64,000 nucleotides of DNA from Kitasatospora viridis (GCF_007829815.1 NZ_VIWT01000001.1:2627501-2691500), one strand, 5' to 3'; positions 38,065 through 47,043 are shown, counted from the first letter of the stretch. Notes: generated by a model from the letters alone, not told the origin. Numbers and translations: made by a program.

Positions 38065-39780
38065 TCAGGTCGTCGAGTGCATGAGCAAGGTGACGACGGA
38101 GCAGCCGAACGCGAGCACCGTCACGGCGCTGGCGGCCCGGGCCTCCAAAGGCGCCTTCACCTTCCGCTCGATCGGCCGACGCTGAACGGAGGTGGTGAAG
38201 CCGGTCGGCTTCACCACCGTCCCCAGGTCCAGGCCCAACTCCCCCAAGCGCCGGCGGAGCCTCGGTTCCCCCTCCTTGCTGCGCAGCACCCCACTCACCA
38301 GCGCGCCGAGTTCCCCCTCCGCCAGCGCCGGGCAGTCCGCCACGACCACGGCCCCCCAGTCGACGCGCCAGGCCGCCAGGCCGTCCGCCACCAGTAGCCG
38401 CTGCACCAGCGCGGTGGTGCCCTCGGTCAGCCAGCGTTCGGCCGACCGCGGGGTCAACCTGCGCCCCACGGCCGCCTCGTGCTGCACCAGCTGCTGGCGG
38501 CGACTCCCCACCGTCCGGAGCACCAGCTCCGCCGGCACGGCTCTGCGGACCGGCCCGTGCGGGTCCAGTCGGCCGACCGCGCGCAGCAGCCGGTCCAGCT
38601 GCCCGACCGAGGCCTGCTCCCCGATCGAGGACAGCCACTGCGCCCAGGGCACGCTCCGCCGGTGGCCGACGGTGGGGAAGTCCACGTGCCGGACCCACGG
38701 CGTCCCGGCGAGCAGCGAGACCAGTTCCAGCGCGCCGTCGAGCCGCTCGGGCGCGGGTTCGACACCCTTCGGCGCGCCGGTCGGCCGGCCGGCGCACAGG
38801 CGCTCCGCCCGCTCGATGAGGCTCGGGTGCGGGTTCGGCCCGTCCCTGCGCTCGATGGGCAGCGGGCCTTCCCTGACGGCCAGCAGGCCCTTCCGGTACT
38901 GGGGCCGGTCCACGATGGCCGCGAAGGCCGCGAACGGATCGTCAGGAACCACTCCCACGGCCAGACTCGTCCGCAGGATCTTCGCGGTGAAGTCGTGCCA
39001 CGCGCGGTTCGCGGCGTGGTAGGCGTGCAGAGCCCGCACCATCGCCTTGGTGCCGACCAGTTCCACCGCCGCCCGGTCGGCCGCGAACTCGTGTTCGCGG
39101 CGGGACGGCAGCACCATGTTCCGGTAGACCGCGGCGAAGATGAGCAGCGGAGCGAACGCGAGCCGCTGGTACGTGCGCAGGAACCGGTTGGTCGCCAGGT
39201 CGCTCTCGAACGCTTTCACGGTCGAGTCCAGGGCCTGCGTGACCCGGATCGTCAGGGCGCTGAAGCGGGTGTGCCGAGCCGCGTCGTGTCCGAGTTCGTG
39301 CGCCACCACCGCCCGCAGCTCGTCGGTGTCCAGCACGATCAGCAGCGGTGCGCCGACGTACAGGATCCGCTTGCCGCCCAGCAGTCCCATCAGGACGGTC
39401 CGTTCGACGGCAGCCGCGTTCGCCTCCATGGTCAGACGGATCTGGGCGGGCGCCCTGGCGTCCATCCGCTCGGCAGCCTCGTCGACCATCCGCCACAACG
39501 CCGGTGCCTGCGCCCGACCGACCGGCAGCGACCCCTCGCGCACCGGCGCCAGTGGCAGGGCGGAACGGATCATGCCGCCCAGGACCAGGACCCCGATGCT
39601 CAGGGCGGCCGGCGTGACCCAGAACAGCAGGTTGAACACCGCCAGCCCCTGGTCGAGGGCGGCTGCGAGGTTCTCCAGGCAGACGATGCCCAGCCACAGC
39701 AGTGCGGTGGCGAGCACACCGGTGGTGAGGTACCAGCCGGCCACCAGAATCAGGCCGGCCAGCGCCCGAACCGGCCCCAT
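38065..39780 (-). CDS. M48-family membrane metallopeptidase
   Basis: 571 residues. Two membrane segments (about 8-30, 48-70) precede the peptidase domain. The zinc motif is VVAHELGHDAARHT (H-E-x-x-H), with the third ligand in RREHEFAADRAAVELVG. A hydrophobic stretch near 205-225 and one near the C-terminus (about 548-566) complete the topology. The 300-residue C-terminal half after the peptidase core has no recognised family. Relatives (HtpX, Ste24) degrade misfolded membrane proteins. It follows the gene at 39780 with a one-base overlap (TGATG), so the two proteins are co-translated. Confidence 0.87.
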   Translation of the reverse strand: MGPVRALAGLILVAGWYLTTGVLATALLWLGIVCLENLAAALDQGLAVFNLLFWVTPAALSIGVLVLGGMIRSALPLAPVREGSLPVGRAQAPALWRMVDEAAERMDARAPAQIRLTMEANAAAVERTVLMGLLGGKRILYVGAPLLIVLDTDELRAVVAHELGHDAARHTRFSALTIRVTQALDSTVKAFESDLATNRFLRTYQRLAFAPLLIFAAVYRNMVLPSRREHEFAADRAAVELVGTKAMVRALHAYHAANRAWHDFTAKILRTSLAVGVVPDDPFAAFAAIVDRPQYRKGLLAVREGPLPIERRDGPNPHPSLIERAERLCAGRPTGAPKGVEPAPERLDGALELVSLLAGTPWVRHVDFPTVGHRRSVPWAQWLSSIGEQASVGQLDRLLRAVGRLDPHGPVRRAVPAELVLRTVGSRRQQLVQHEAAVGRRLTPRSAERWLTEGTTALVQRLLVADGLAAWRVDWGAVVVADCPALAEGELGALVSGVLRSKEGEPRLRRRLGELGLDLGTVVKPTGFTTSVQRRPIERKVKAPLEARAASAVTVLAFGCSVVTLLMHSTT

Positions 39781-40199
39781 CAGGCTGCTTCCTCGTCTCC
39801 CCCGCCCCGCAGCAGCGCGGCCAGCGCCGCATCCGCGAACACCGCGGCCTTCTCCTCGTCCGCGCCCATCTCAACGATCGCCTCGATCATCCGGGCCCGA
39901 AGCTCGCGCAACTGGCCCAGCGTCAGCGGAGCCCGCCGCTCCGGGTGCCTGCGCAACTGCCTCCACCACGCCTTCAGCCCGCTCTCGATCACGATGTCCA
40001 CCACCGCGTGCGCCAACATCCCGGCGAGCGCGGTGGCTTCGGGGGTGACGCTGTCGAACCCGAACCCGTTGACCCCCTCCCGGCTCGGCGCCTCCTCACC
40101 CCAGGTCGCCGCGTTCTCGTCGAACTCGGCAAGCTCGTCAGGCGCCAGCCATTCGGGCGGCAGCTGCTCCAGAATCGCGCGGGCGAGGTGCTTCGACAT
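39780..40199 (-). CDS. Hypothetical acidic protein coupled to the M48 peptidase
   Basis: 139 residues, soluble, helical and acidic (DELAEFDENAATWGEE at the start, a central helix LAGMLAHAVVDIVIE, then LRELRARMIEAIVEMGADEE). No family recognised. It is the first gene of a two-gene operon and overlaps the M48 peptidase start by one base. It could be an adaptor, inhibitor or regulator of that peptidase. Confidence 0.65.
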   Translation of the reverse strand: MSKHLARAILEQLPPEWLAPDELAEFDENAATWGEEAPSREGVNGFGFDSVTPEATALAGMLAHAVVDIVIESGLKAWWRQLRRHPERRAPLTLGQLRELRARMIEAIVEMGADEEKAAVFADAALAALLRGGGDEEAA

Positions 40200-40287
40200 C
40201 GGAAAAACTCCGCTCCCCTAGGTCAACTGCCTTTCACACTAGGCCAATCAACCCACCCGGGGAGCTGATACGCCCCGAAATGCAACA

Positions 40288-40318
40288 GCACCCCGGCTGT
40301 TCGAACCAGCCGGGGTGC
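40288..40318 (-). terminator. Terminator of tRNA-Lys
   Basis: Perfect 12-bp stem GCACCCCGGCTG with a 7-base loop, about 40 bases beyond the tRNA-Lys 3' end on the minus strand. Confidence 0.8.
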
Positions 40319-40358
40319 CGCACTGCGGGTCGCGAGGGGTGCAGCCCCTCGCCGTACG

Positions 40359-40431
40359 TGGGCCACCAGGGGCTCGAACCCTGAACCTACGGATTAAAAG
40401 TCCGCAGCTCTGCCGATTGAGCTAGTGGCCC
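40359..40431 (-). tRNA. tRNA-Lys (TTT)
   Basis: 73 bases, minus strand, with seven paired acceptor bases (GGGCCAC / GTGGCCC), anticodon loop CTTTTAA and anticodon TTT at 40396-40398. CCA is not encoded. It stands alone. Confidence 0.95.
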
Positions 40432-40593
40432 GTGGCCGGTCGGGCACCGTGACGGTACGCGTCGGCCGGGTCGATCCTACCGGGTCGGCCGCACGGCTTG
40501 GCGAATGGTTAGCGGATCCGGCCGAGGAGTGGCGGGAGGCCGGAGTTAGGGTCGGGAGCGAGTCTTCCGAGCGCGAACCCGAAGGAGTGCACC

Positions 40594-40899
40594 ATGACGA
40601 AGGTACCCACGGCCGCGATCGCCGCCGCCGGACTGATCGGCGGCTACGGCGTGGCCCGGTTCACCGGTCGCCGGCCGGCCGGCGGGGCGGTGCTGGCGGT
40701 GGCCGGCGCCGGGGCGGCCTACCAGTGGCGGCGGTCGGCCGGCACCGGGGCGGCGGCCGCGCTCACCGGTCTGTACCTCACGGCGTTCGGCGGCTCGCAC
40801 CCGCTGGCCAAGCGGATCGGCGCCTGGCCGTCGGTGCTCGCCGTGACGGGTGTGGTCGCTGCCGCCTCGGTGCTGACGGAGCGACGGCTGGGGCGCTGA
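40594..40899 (+). CDS. Small membrane protein
   Basis: 101 residues with three or four Ala/Gly-rich hydrophobic segments (about 5-22, 28-45, 50-68, 78-95). No motif recognised. GAAGGAG gives a good ribosome site for ATG 40594. It is a single gene about 160 bases beyond the start of tRNA-Lys, on the opposite strand. Confidence 0.65.
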   Translation: MTKVPTAAIAAAGLIGGYGVARFTGRRPAGGAVLAVAGAGAAYQWRRSAGTGAAAALTGLYLTAFGGSHPLAKRIGAWPSVLAVTGVVAAASVLTERRLGR

Positions 40900-41030
40900 C
40901 CCGCCGAGGCCGCGGGGTGACAGGAGCCCTGGAACGGGGCAGGATCTGAGACGGCTACCGAGGTGGCCGCACGGATGACGGGGAGTCACTGAGAGGGATA
41001 CCAGGCGGCAACGGAGTCGGGGGGACGACG

Positions 41031-41906
41031 ATGGGCCAAATAAGCGCTGGGGTACCGCTGTTCATCTGGTGGGCGGGTCTGGCGACGCTGCTGCTCGGAG
41101 TGCCGGCGGTGGCGCTGCGGCTGACCAGGTTCGCCCGGCTCGGGGTCGAGGTGCGCGGCACCGTCACCGAGGTCCGGGTGGACCGGCGGCGCGGGGTGGA
41201 CGCGGTCGCGCTGGTGGTCCGGTTCACCGACCCGGCCAGTGAGCGCGAGGTGGTCGGCGGCCCGGCCTGCGGGCGGGTGCCGCTGGTCGGCTGGCCGGGC
41301 CAGTCGATCGTGGTGCGCTACCTGCCGGGTGCGCCCGAGCGGTTCCAGATCGGGCCGCAGACCGGTCCGGGCGACGCCGCGCTGACGGCGCTGCTGGTGA
41401 TGACCCTGGGCTCGGTGGCGCTGGTGCTGACCAGGTGGACCGATCCGGACGCGATCGCGACCAGCATCGTGCTGGCCTGTTCCGGGCTGGCGCTCGGCAC
41501 CGCCGGGGCGTTGAACCACCGGACCGACCGGCATGAGCGGCGCTCCCGCCTGCGGGACCGGGGCGTGGTGGTGCCGGGCGAGCTGGTCGGCACCTTCGTG
41601 GTGGACGGCGGGGCGGACGGCGCGCACCGCTACCACCCGGTCGTCACCTTCACCTCGGCCCACGGCGACCGGGTCACCGGGGTGGACCTGGGCACCCACA
41701 ACCGGCACGGCTACCCGGCCGTGGACGGGCTGCGGGTCGCGGTCCGCCACCTGCCGCAGGACCCGTCGGTGTTCCGGGTGGACAGCCTGTCGCGGCCGCC
41801 GTCGGGCGTCCGGGTCGGCCCCGCCGAGGCGGCGGTCGGGCTGGTCGCGGCGATGGTCTGCTGCGGGGTGGCGATCACCCTGGTGGAGACCCTGCCGAAC
41901 CGCTGA
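41031..41906 (+). CDS. DUF3592-like membrane protein, two repeats
   Basis: 291 residues. A first membrane segment (about 8-28) is followed by a beta-rich soluble domain (EVRGTVTEVRV, then IVVRYLPGAPERFQI), then two segments (about 118-135 and 142-160), a second similar beta domain (VVPGELVGTFVVDG, then LRVAVRHLPQDPSVFRV) and a final membrane segment. The repeated V-x-G-x-V ... V-x-Y/H-x-P pattern is that of DUF3592. Function unknown. Confidence 0.75.
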   Translation: MGQISAGVPLFIWWAGLATLLLGVPAVALRLTRFARLGVEVRGTVTEVRVDRRRGVDAVALVVRFTDPASEREVVGGPACGRVPLVGWPGQSIVVRYLPGAPERFQIGPQTGPGDAALTALLVMTLGSVALVLTRWTDPDAIATSIVLACSGLALGTAGALNHRTDRHERRSRLRDRGVVVPGELVGTFVVDGGADGAHRYHPVVTFTSAHGDRVTGVDLGTHNRHGYPAVDGLRVAVRHLPQDPSVFRVDSLSRPPSGVRVGPAEAAVGLVAAMVCCGVAITLVETLPNR

Positions 41907-41913
41907 CGCAGGG

Positions 41914-42726
41914 TCAGCCCGCCACGGGGAAGCGTGCGTCGAAGGCCGCGCGGTTCGGCCCGCCGGCCCGGTCCAGCACCGCGAAGACCACCCGCTCGAA
42001 GGCCGGCCCGTACCGCTCCAGCGCGCTGCCGAAGGCGTCCGCCACCTGCGCCGGGTCGTTGCGGAACACCCCGCAGCCCCAGGCGCCGAGCACCAGCCGG
42101 CGCACCCCGTGCCGAGCCGCGACGGCCAGCACCCGGTGCGCCCGCTCGGTCAACAGCTCGGCCAGCTCCGCCGGTGAGCCCTGCGAACGCAGCGCCAGCT
42201 GGCCCGCATTGGGGGCCGGCGCGGTGACGAAGGAGACCCGGTGCGGGGCGGCGAGCAGTTCGCCGCGCCCGTCGCGGATCACCGGCACGCCGGGCGAGAA
42301 GACCACCCGGTGGCTGTACCGCAGGTCGCTGGAGGCCCGGTGCGCGGCGTAGTGCTCGGGCACCCGCAGCAGGCAGCTGTAGAGCAGCGCGCCCCGGCAG
42401 AGGTCCTCCTCCTGGGCCCGGGCGCCGCGCAGGTAGCCGCCGCCCGGGTTGCGCGCGGAGGCGAAGTTGAGCACCCCGACCGGTTCGCCGCCCTCCCCGA
42501 CCAACCGGGCGGCGGCCTGCAGGCTGCCCTCGCCGGTGACCTCCAGCCGGGGCGCGGGGCCCTGGTACCGCGTCCCGTCGCTCCAGTCCGGTCCGTAGCC
42601 GACGGTGCCGCGCTGGGCCTGCGCCAGCCACTCGCCGATCTCCACCCCGGTGCCGTCCGCCGCCAGGTAGTGTCCGCGCCCGGCGATCTCCTCGTTCCGG
42701 TCCGCCACCGCGCTCAGTCTGCTCAC
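41914..42726 (-). CDS. Bacterial-type poly(ADP-ribose) glycohydrolase (TIGR02452 family)
   Basis: 270 residues. The PARG signature GGG-x(6-8)-QEE is seen in NPGGGYLRGARAQEEDLCR; the paired Glu are the catalytic residues. Around it lie VLNFASARNPGGG and LVLGAWGCGVFRNDP, which form the macrodomain-like ADP-ribose pocket. The enzyme removes ADP-ribose chains or groups from proteins. TAGCGT seven bases before GTG 42726 points to a leaderless mRNA. A poly(ADP-ribose) polymerase is not in the window. Confidence 0.88.
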   Translation of the reverse strand: MSRLSAVADRNEEIAGRGHYLAADGTGVEIGEWLAQAQRGTVGYGPDWSDGTRYQGPAPRLEVTGEGSLQAAARLVGEGGEPVGVLNFASARNPGGGYLRGARAQEEDLCRGALLYSCLLRVPEHYAAHRASSDLRYSHRVVFSPGVPVIRDGRGELLAAPHRVSFVTAPAPNAGQLALRSQGSPAELAELLTERAHRVLAVAARHGVRRLVLGAWGCGVFRNDPAQVADAFGSALERYGPAFERVVFAVLDRAGGPNRAAFDARFPVAG

Positions 42727-42770
42727 CCGGCCGACGCTACGTGCGCCCCGCGCCGGCCCGCCAACGATTA

Positions 42771-42802
42771 AGGGCCCGCCCCACCGAAGTGGAGCGGGCC
42801 CT
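42771..42802 (-). terminator. Terminator of the DEAD-box helicase gene
   Basis: A 14-bp stem AGGGCCCGCCCCAC with loop CGAA (one mismatch), 33 bases beyond the helicase stop codon. Confidence 0.8.
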
Positions 42803-42834
42803 CAGTCAAGACGGTCTGTCAGACCGGCAGTGCG

Positions 42835-45075
42835 TCAGTTCTTCCAACGCGGCTTGCGGTCGCCGCCGTTGTCACGGTCGAAGCGGTCGCCGCCGAAGGA
42901 ACGGCCACCACGGTCGCCGTACGAGCCGCCCTGCGGACGGCCGCCGGAGCGGTGGTCGTCGCGGCGGGCGAACGGACGGCTGCTGCTGCCGGTGCCGCCG
43001 CCGGTGCCACGGTTGTCGCGGTCGCCGTAGGCCGGACGGGCCGGACGGTCACCGAAGGAACGGCCACCACGGTCGTCACGGTCCCGGAAGCCACCACCGC
43101 GGTTGTCACGGTCACCGAACGAACGCGCCGGACGGTCACCGAAGGAACGGCCACCACGGTCGTCACGGTCCCGGAAGCCACCACCGCGGTTGTCACGGTC
43201 ACCGAACGAACGCGCCGGACGGTCACCGAAGGAACGGCCGCCGCGGTCGTCGCGGTCACGGAAGCCACCGCCACGGTTGTCACGGTCACCGAACGAACGG
43301 CCGCCGCGGTCGTCGCGGTCACGGAAGCCGCCGCCGCGGTTGTCACGGTCACGGTCGCGGTCACGGAAGCCACCGCCGCGGTTGTCGCGGTCGCCGAACG
43401 AACGGCGCTCGCCACGGTCCTCGCGGTCACGGAACGACGGACGCTCCGAGCGCGCCTCGCGGTAGGCGGGGATCCGCTCCTCGCGCTGCTCGGGCAGCTC
43501 GGCCGCCACGGCCGCGGCCTCGGAGGTCGGCTCGGCCGACTCCTCGGTCCCGGTCGGCTCGTCCTCGATGCCCAGCTCGGCACGCTCACGAGTGGCCCGG
43601 GCGGCCAGTCGGTCGGCCTCCTCGCGCAGCTCGACGGCCCGGCGGGTGACGCGCTCCAGCTGGCGGGTCAGGTCGGCGACCTCGCGCTCGGCGGCACCGG
43701 CGATGCCGGAGGCGCTCTCGGCCTGCACCTCGACCAGCGAGCGGGCACCGGTGATCCGGGCCACCTCGGCGTCGAAGGCGCGGTCCAGGATGTGGCGCGA
43801 GGCGTCCACGCCCGCGTCCTCCATCAGGCGGAAGACGCCGCGGCGCTGGTGCGGCAGCACCAGGGTGACGACGGTGCCGGAGCGGCCGGCCCGCGCGGTG
43901 CGGCCGGAGCGGTGCAGGTAGTCCTTGTGGTCACCGGCCGGGTCCACGTTGAGCACCAGGTCGATGCCGTCCACGTGGATGCCGCGGGCCGCGACGTCGG
44001 TCGCGACGACCACGTTGACCAGGCCGTCCTTGAAGTCCCCGAGCACCCGGGTACGGGCGCCCTGGGTCATCCCGCCGTGCAGCGCGTCGGCCTTCACGCC
44101 GGCCTCGATCAGCTGCTCGGCGACCCGGTCGGCGCCCATCTGGGTGCGGACGAAGATGATCGTGCGGCCCTTGCGGGCGGCGATCGCGTTGGTGATCGGC
44201 GCCTTGTCCTTGGGCTTCACCACGAGGATGTGGTGGGTCATCGTGGTGACCGCACCGGCCGACGGGTCGACCTCGTGGGTGACCGGGTTGTTCAGGTAGC
44301 GCTTGACCAGGCTGTCGATCTCGTTCTCCAGGGTGGCGGAGAAGAGCAGTCGCTGGCCGCCGGCCGGCACCTGGTCGAGGATCTCGGTGACCTCGGGCAG
44401 GAAGCCCATGTCGGCCATCTGGTCGGCCTCGTCGAGGACGGCGACCTGGACGTCGGCGAGCTTGGCGCTGCCGCGGTTCATCAGGTCGCGCAGGCGGCCG
44501 GGGGTGGCCACCAGCACGTCCACGCCGCGCTCCAGCGCGTAGATCTGGTTGGACATCGAGGTGCCGCCGCAGACCACCTTGAGGCGCAGGCCGAGCACCG
44601 AGCCGAACGGCTCCAGCGCGTCGGCCACCTGCATGGCCAGCTCGCGGGTCGGGACCAGGATCAGGCCGCGCGGGTGCTTGGGCTTGGTGCGCTCGCCGTC
44701 GGCGAGGCGGGTCAGCAGCGGCAGGCCGAAGCTGAGCGTCTTGCCGGAGCCGGTGCGGCCGCGGCCGAGGACGTCCTTGCCGGCCAGCGCGTCCGGGATG
44801 GTGGCGGCCTGGATCGGGAACGGGGTGGTCACGCCACGCTTGGCGAGGGCGCGGACCACGTCGTCGTGCAGGCCCAGGTCGCCGAAGGTGATGGTGGGCT
44901 CGGCCTCGGCCTCGACGGCCTCGGGCTCGACGGTGTCGGTGTCGGCGTCGAGCTCGGCGACGGTGTCGAGGTCGAGCTCGGTGTCGAGGTCGGTGACCGT
45001 GTCGGCGGCGGTCGCCTCATCGGTGGGCTGGGCGTCAGCGGGCATGACGAAGCGGGCGTCGTCAACGAGAGACAT
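42835..45075 (-). CDS. DEAD-box ATP-dependent RNA helicase with RGG-repeat tail
   Basis: 746 residues. After an acidic N-terminus (about 1-60), the two helicase domains span about 60-420: Q-motif FPIQAATIP, Walker A GRTGSGKT, PTRELA, TPGR, VLDEADQM (DEAD), SAT, then HGGMTQGAR and HRSGRTARAG. The tail (about 500-746) is basic and repetitive, mainly RDRDNRGGGF and RSFGDR units, expected to be disordered, to bind RNA and to favour condensates. Such helicases act in ribosome assembly, RNA decay and cold growth. ATG 45075 has GGAAGG six bases upstream; its neighbours are unrelated. Confidence 0.93.
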   Translation of the reverse strand: MSLVDDARFVMPADAQPTDEATAADTVTDLDTELDLDTVAELDADTDTVEPEAVEAEAEPTITFGDLGLHDDVVRALAKRGVTTPFPIQAATIPDALAGKDVLGRGRTGSGKTLSFGLPLLTRLADGERTKPKHPRGLILVPTRELAMQVADALEPFGSVLGLRLKVVCGGTSMSNQIYALERGVDVLVATPGRLRDLMNRGSAKLADVQVAVLDEADQMADMGFLPEVTEILDQVPAGGQRLLFSATLENEIDSLVKRYLNNPVTHEVDPSAGAVTTMTHHILVVKPKDKAPITNAIAARKGRTIIFVRTQMGADRVAEQLIEAGVKADALHGGMTQGARTRVLGDFKDGLVNVVVATDVAARGIHVDGIDLVLNVDPAGDHKDYLHRSGRTARAGRSGTVVTLVLPHQRRGVFRLMEDAGVDASRHILDRAFDAEVARITGARSLVEVQAESASGIAGAAEREVADLTRQLERVTRRAVELREEADRLAARATRERAELGIEDEPTGTEESAEPTSEAAAVAAELPEQREERIPAYREARSERPSFRDREDRGERRSFGDRDNRGGGFRDRDRDRDNRGGGFRDRDDRGGRSFGDRDNRGGGFRDRDDRGGRSFGDRPARSFGDRDNRGGGFRDRDDRGGRSFGDRPARSFGDRDNRGGGFRDRDDRGGRSFGDRPARPAYGDRDNRGTGGGTGSSSRPFARRDDHRSGGRPQGGSYGDRGGRSFGGDRFDRDNGGDRKPRWKN
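43048..43308 (-). repeat. 87-bp tandem repeat inside the helicase gene
   Basis: Units starting at 43048, 43135 and 43222 repeat with a period of exactly 87 bases (29 residues); the first two are almost identical at DNA level. This points to recent expansion. Shorter RDRD/NRGGG repeats continue to about 43430. Confidence 0.8.
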
Positions 45076-45264
45076 AGAAAACCTTCCGGAAGTGGCACGC
45101 GCCAAAGTCCGGGGTTCTGAGTACAACCGCCTCTATGCGGTCAGCCACGGATCGCCGGAACGCGCCAAGGGCGCCGATGAGAGAACAGGGCGCCGAGGAT
45201 CAAACGAACGATCTACCACCATAGAGGAGCCATCGGTACGCAGGCAAATGCCCTGGTCCGCTCC

Positions 45265-46041
45265 CTAATGTGCGGCGGAACCGGTACCGCCGGCCGCGGA
45301 TCCGGAGCCGCTGGCCGAAGGGGCCGGTCCGGTCGTCGGGGTGGCCGAGGGGGCCGGGCGGCTGGCCGAGGCGGAGGGCCTGGGGGTCGGCGCGCCGGTG
45401 CCGCCGGCCGGACCGCTGGGCGCCGGGCTCGGGTCGCCGCTCGCGCCGCCCCCCGGGGCCGGCGTGCCGCCGCCGGAGCGGCCGGCCGGGGTCGACCCGC
45501 TGACCGCACCGCCGGGCTGGCCGGGCTGACCGGGCTGCTCAGGGATCGCGACCACGGCACCCGGCACGGCGGGCTGACCGCTCACCGCCGCGTTCGGGTC
45601 ACCGACCTGGGCCACCTCGCCGCCCGCCGCGGCCGGCCCGGCCACGGCGGCGGGCGAGCCGGACTCGCCGCGACTCGCGCCGCCCTTGCCCCCGCGGCCC
45701 GCCGCGTGGGCGGCCGCCGGGCTGCCGGAGGCCCGCCCGCTCGGGCTGGGCAGCCCGGAGGCGTGGCCGACCGGCTGCTGGTCGGCGCCGGAGCCGACCG
45801 CCATGCAGCCGCTAGCGCTCAGCCCGGCCAGCGCCAGCACGGCGGTGCGCACCGCCATCGAGCGGAACACCGCGGCCCGCTCCCGGCCCGGCCCGGCCGG
45901 GGTGACCCGGCCGGTGCCGCGCACCGCCCGGGCCTGGCGCACCAGCGCCGCCACCGCCACCGGCCGCCGCCCGGCCGGCCGCACCGCCGCACCGGCCGGC
46001 ACCGCACCGGGGCTCCTGGTCGCACGCTTCGTCGGAATCAT
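45265..46041 (-). CDS. Low-complexity putative lipoprotein
   Basis: 258 residues. A basic, probably cytoplasmic N-terminus of about 65 residues leads to a hydrophobic segment ending in a lipobox-like LSASGC. From there on the protein is rich in Gly, Pro, Ala and Ser, with no globular domain seen. The long N-terminal part is unusual for a lipoprotein, and a later start is possible. ATG 46041 has GGAGAGG upstream. No function can be assigned. Confidence 0.55.
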   Translation of the reverse strand: MIPTKRATRSPGAVPAGAAVRPAGRRPVAVAALVRQARAVRGTGRVTPAGPGRERAAVFRSMAVRTAVLALAGLSASGCMAVGSGADQQPVGHASGLPSPSGRASGSPAAAHAAGRGGKGGASRGESGSPAAVAGPAAAGGEVAQVGDPNAAVSGQPAVPGAVVAIPEQPGQPGQPGGAVSGSTPAGRSGGGTPAPGGGASGDPSPAPSGPAGGTGAPTPRPSASASRPAPSATPTTGPAPSASGSGSAAGGTGSAAH

Positions 46042-46150
46042 CGCCGCCGCCTCTCCTGGCCGCCCCACCCTGACCGCCCCGACCGGCGGCCCTTTGGATG
46101 CCCAACGCCCGAACGGCCCAAGGGACACGGCCGAACAACGGCCCGTCATC

Positions 46151-46179
46151 TGGCACACCATCAGCCGGGCCTCGACAAT
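46151..46179 (+). promoter_or_regulatory. Promoter of the zincin gene
   Basis: TGGCAC (46151-46156), 17 bases, GACAAT (46174-46179). The predicted start coincides with GTG 46186, so the mRNA is probably leaderless. Confidence 0.5.
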
Positions 46180-46185
46180 GGGCGG

Positions 46186-46533
46186 GTGGAGATGAGCCGG
46201 GAAGACTTCGAGGGCCTGGTCAGCGACGCCCTCGACCAGATCCCGCCGCAGCTGGCGGCGATGATGGACAACGTCGCGGTCTTCGTCGAGGACGAACCCG
46301 ACCCGGCCACCCCCGACCTGCTGGGCCTCTACGAGGGCACGCCGCTGACCGAGCGCGGCGAGTGGTACGCCGGCGTGCTGCCGGACCGGATCATCGTCTA
46401 CCGCGGCCCGACCCTGCGGCTGTGCGGGACCCGGGAGCAGGCGGTCGCCGAGGTCCGCACCACGGTGATCCACGAAGTGGCCCACCACTTCGGCTTCGAC
46501 GACGACGAGCTGGACGAGCTGGGCTGGTCCTGA
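46186..46533 (+). CDS. Metallopeptidase-family protein (zincin-like)
   Basis: 115 residues. The motif VIHEVAHHFGFDDDELDELG has the minimal zincin H-E-x-x-H and lies at the C-terminus, the usual place in this small family. The N-terminal part contains MDNVAVFVEDEP, also family-typical. No substrate is known. GTG 46186 is preferred over ATG 46192 because the -10 element is six bases upstream of it. Confidence 0.87.
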   Translation: MEMSREDFEGLVSDALDQIPPQLAAMMDNVAVFVEDEPDPATPDLLGLYEGTPLTERGEWYAGVLPDRIIVYRGPTLRLCGTREQAVAEVRTTVIHEVAHHFGFDDDELDELGWS

Positions 46534-46567
46534 CCTGCGCCCCCGCACACCCCGCGCGGAATGCGTT

Positions 46568-46596
46568 TTGGCGATCCCGCCGGAATCCCATATGCT
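46568..46596 (+). promoter_or_regulatory. Promoter of the tRNA-Glu-Asp-Phe cluster
   Basis: TTGGCG (46568-46573), a 17-base spacer and TATGCT (46591-46596), about 44 bases before the first tRNA. One of the best vegetative promoters in the window. Confidence 0.7.
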
Positions 46597-46639
46597 TCTC
46601 AACGTCCCCGACCGCTGGAGAACAGTTGGCGGGCCGAAA

Positions 46640-46712
46640 GCCCTCATCGTCTAGTGGCCCAGGACGCTGCCCTTTCAAGGCGGTAGCACGGGTTCGAATC
46701 CCGTTGGGGGCA
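46640..46712 (+). tRNA. tRNA-Glu (TTC)
   Basis: 73 bases; acceptor GCCCTCA pairs with TGGGGGC; anticodon loop CTTTCAA, anticodon TTC at 46674-46676. CCA is not encoded. Confidence 0.95.
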
Positions 46713-46764
46713 CGCAGTAAAAGGCAGTGAATGTAGTAAAGTCAGAGCCGCAAAGCTCTGTTGA

Positions 46765-46838
46765 GGTCCTGTGGAGCAGTTGGTTAGCTCGCCACCCTGT
46801 CAAGGTGGAGGTCGCGGGTTCAAGTCCCGTCAGGATCG
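46765..46838 (+). tRNA. tRNA-Asp (GTC), copy 1
   Basis: 74 bases; anticodon GTC at 46799-46801. The acceptor is GGTCCTG / CAGGATC. It differs from the copy at 55832 only by a compensated base pair (T3-A70 here, C3-G70 there). Confidence 0.95.
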
Positions 46839-46857
46839 CTCGTCCCGCGAGGGACGC

Positions 46858-46931
46858 GGCCAGGTAGCTCAGTTGGTACGAGCGTCCGCCTGAAAAGCGG
46901 AAGGTCGCCGGTTCGACCCCGGCCCTGGCCA
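46858..46931 (+). tRNA. tRNA-Phe (GAA)
   Basis: 74 bases; acceptor GGCCAGG / CCTGGCC; anticodon GAA at 46892-46894. Last gene of the Glu-Asp-Phe cluster. Confidence 0.95.
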
Positions 46932-46948
46932 CCGGTGCTGAAAGCACG

Positions 46949-46983
46949 AAAGCCCCCGAAGCGCACAGCGCTCGGGGGCTTTT
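46949..46983 (+). terminator. Terminator of the tRNA cluster
   Basis: AGCCCCCGA / TCGGGGGCT stem followed by TTTT, a classic rho-independent terminator. A smaller hairpin (GTGCT...AGCAC) precedes it at 46935-46947. Confidence 0.9.
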
Positions 46984-47043
46984 GCGTGCCACCTTCGAGA
47001 GCGCCGCGGCGGACCTGCCGCGCCGCGGAGGTCCGGGCACCGG

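Noticed and set aside
43048..43430. Regular repeats suggesting a CRISPR array
   Set aside because: The repeats are in frame in the helicase tail, have no unique spacers of constant length and encode RGG-type units.
42952..45120. 722-codon plus-strand frame opposite the DEAD-box helicase
   Set aside because: Low-complexity Val/Thr/Glu and His/Asp-rich translation created by the repeats; the helicase on the other strand has all its motifs.
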